A DNA stretch of 64,000 nt from Patescibacteria group bacterium. GTDB taxonomy: Bacteria; Patescibacteriota; Saccharimonadia; Saccharimonadales; UBA4665. Below, piece after piece: positions 62,746 through 64,000 of the stretch. Location of the stretch: assembly GCA_030271625.1 (NCBI GenBank), contig JARXKN010000001.1, positions 558,001 to 622,000 of the forward strand, written 5' to 3'. Both the position numbers and the translations under genes were made by a program. The notes beneath the pieces were generated by a model. That model ran no database searches. It was not told where the DNA came from and was given only the letters and a program-made list of their open reading frames with translations. Position 1 is the first letter of the stretch. Each line of letters opens with the position of its first letter.

Positions 62746-64000
62746 TGAATCCCCAACGCTACGCTAACACAGGCACTGATATTGCCGATTTTGACGCCGT
62801 TCGTTTAGCTGTTGCCAGCCCAACCGATATTCTCGATTGGAGCTACGGCGAAGTTACCAAGCCAGAAACTATTAACTACCGAACCCAAAAGCCTGAGCGC
62901 GATGGTTTGTTCTGTGAGCGAATCTTCGGACCGGTCAAAGACATTAACCCACACGATGCTAAGTACAAAGGCGTTCGGTCTCGCGAAGCTGCCGTCGATA
63001 AGAATGGCGAGCTAGTCACCAAGAGTATTGTCCGTCGTGAGCGCATGGGCCACATTAACTTGGCCGTCCCGGTAGCCCACATTTGGTTCCTCCGTGGTAC
63101 CCCATCGGCCATGGGTCTTTTACTCGGCATGACCGTTAAGAACCTGGAGCGGGTGGCTTACTTTGCCGCCTACATCCTTAAGGATGTTGATACTGACAAG
63201 CGCGACAAGCTGCTGAGCGATAAAGAAGCCGAATTTGCGGCTGCTAAAGAAGCCATTAAAATGCGCTACGCCAAAGAAGCTGAAGCTGAAGACGCCAACG
63301 TTAAGGCGCTAGCTGAACTGCAGACCAAAGAAACTGAAGAAGTTACTAAAGACTTTGAACTCCTGCGCGAGCAAGTTAAAGCCCTTAACAAACTGAGCCT
63401 CATTAACGAAACCGATTACCGCAACTTACCAGACGAACTGCGTTCGATTGTGAAGGTTGGCATGGGTGGTAACTCACTCCGTGACTTACTGGAAGACATC
63501 GACCTTAAAGAATTGATTGAGCAATTAAGTGCCGAATCGGAAGAAGCCAAAGGTCAACGTAAAAAGAAGCTGATGAAGCGACTCCGTTTACTGGAAAGCA
63601 TGGAACGCGCTGGCATTAAGCCATCGAGCATGTGTCTCAGTGTCCTACCTGTTATTCCTCCGGATCTTCGCCCTATGGTGCAGTTAACCGGTGGTCGTTT
63701 TGCAACCTCCGACTTAAACGACCTCTACCGTCGTGTCATCAACCGTAACAATCGACTTAAGAAGCTGATGGACTTAAATGCGCCAGAAGTTATTCGTCGT
63801 AACGAGCAGCGTATGCTGCAAGAAGCCGTTGATGCCTTAATTGACAACAACAACGCCCGTAGTGGTCGCGCTGTGGCCGCTACTGGCCAACGCCGCCGCT
63901 TGAAGTCCCTGAGCGATATGCTTAAGGGTAAGCAGGGTCGTTTCCGCCAGAACTTACTTGGTAAGCGCGTTGACTACTCTGGTCGTTCAGTGATTGTGGC
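62745..64000 (+). CDS. rpoC: DNA-directed RNA polymerase subunit beta', N-terminal part; runs off the window
   Basis: About 418 codons are visible. Start: GAGGAGGT lies 6 nt before the ATG, which overlaps the rpoB stop (TAATG). [33 protein letters not shown] and the switch region [19 protein letters not shown] are conserved. The N-terminal zinc-binding domain keeps its spacing but all four cysteines are replaced (P69, D71, V84, N87). A charged helical stretch (about residues 145-215) matches the variable insertion after the zipper. The NADFDGD catalytic loop lies beyond the window. Confidence 0.97.
   Translation, partial: MNPQRYANTGTDIADFDAVRLAVASPTDILDWSYGEVTKPETINYRTQKPERDGLFCERIFGPVKDINPHDAKYKGVRSREAAVDKNGELVTKSIVRRERMGHINLAVPVAHIWFLRGTPSAMGLLLGMTVKNLERVAYFAAYILKDVDTDKRDKLLSDKEAEFAAAKEAIKMRYAKEAEAEDANVKALAELQTKETEEVTKDFELLREQVKALNKLSLINETDYRNLPDELRSIVKVGMGGNSLRDLLEDIDLKELIEQLSAESEEAKGQRKKKLMKRLRLLESMERAGIKPSSMCLSVLPVIPPDLRPMVQLTGGRFATSDLNDLYRRVINRNNRLKKLMDLNAPEVIRRNEQRMLQEAVDALIDNNNARSGRAVAATGQRRRLKSLSDMLKGKQGRFRQNLLGKRVDYSGRSVIV

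Overview
This window looks like a contiguous chromosomal segment of a reduced bacterium of the Patescibacteria/CPR type, most likely a Candidatus Saccharibacteria (TM7) genome. The reasons are the very compact layout, the mixture of core information-processing genes with many short uncharacterised membrane proteins, the GatCAB amidotransferase, a split transketolase, an orphan PilB-type ATPase and the absence of amino-acid, nucleotide or cofactor biosynthesis genes. TGA ends several genes (for example gatA, gatB, rnhB), so the code is the standard one and not the UGA=Gly code of Gracilibacteria. The assignment is an inference from content; no 16S gene is present. I see no prophage, insertion sequence or CRISPR array.

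Layout. 1-5.5 kb: the end of a DUF2207 membrane protein, an ABC exporter, a NUDIX hydrolase, a membrane-anchored FKBP isomerase, and a glutaredoxin followed by a glutaredoxin-thioredoxin reductase fusion. 5.5-9 kb: an FAD/NAD(P) reductase, a glycerophosphodiesterase, inorganic pyrophosphatase and a second NUDIX protein. 9.1-15.4 kb: a sugar-phosphate cluster (gap, rpiB, rpe, transketolase N and C subunits with a small membrane protein between them, class II aldolase, PfkB-family kinase). 15.4-21 kb: an unrecognised 414-residue protein, a LOG/SLOG-like protein, a membrane-anchored protein, uvrB and an alpha/beta hydrolase. 21-30 kb: gatC-gatA-(membrane protein)-gatB-galU, two small envelope proteins and dnaE. 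30-38 kb: a CAP-domain protein, an RNA methyltransferase, a PilB-like ATPase, a WhiB-like protein, rplS-rnhB-yraN and an M1 aminopeptidase. 38-48 kb: nusA, CIRCE-controlled clpC, a membrane HExxH protein, radA and a class A penicillin-binding protein. 48-64 kb: tyrS, a methyltransferase, recG, rsmD, tRNA-Leu(UAG), hisS, tig, CIRCE-controlled clpP, rpoB and the first third of rpoC.

Function. The genes form a minimal kit: transcription (rpoB, rpoC, nusA), translation (two synthetases, GatCAB, rplS, rsmD), protein quality control under HrcA/CIRCE (clpC, clpP, with tig next to clpP), DNA repair and replication (uvrB, recG, radA, dnaE, rnhB), carbon flux through glyceraldehyde-3-phosphate and the non-oxidative pentose phosphate reactions, and cell-wall and surface functions (PBP, CAP protein, galU, PilB).

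The most notable signals are: (1) a recurrent extended -10 promoter (TGn plus TAnnnT) lying only 5-9 nt before many start codons, which implies widespread leaderless mRNAs; (2) an RpoC whose N-terminal zinc-binding domain keeps its length but has lost all four cysteines; (3) a WhiB-like iron-sulfur protein, a family normally confined to Actinobacteria; (4) two CIRCE operators with identical spacers that contain the -35 box, one of which also reads as the tig terminator; and (5) a 10-bp inverted repeat overlapping the promoter of the glutaredoxin/thioredoxin reductase pair.
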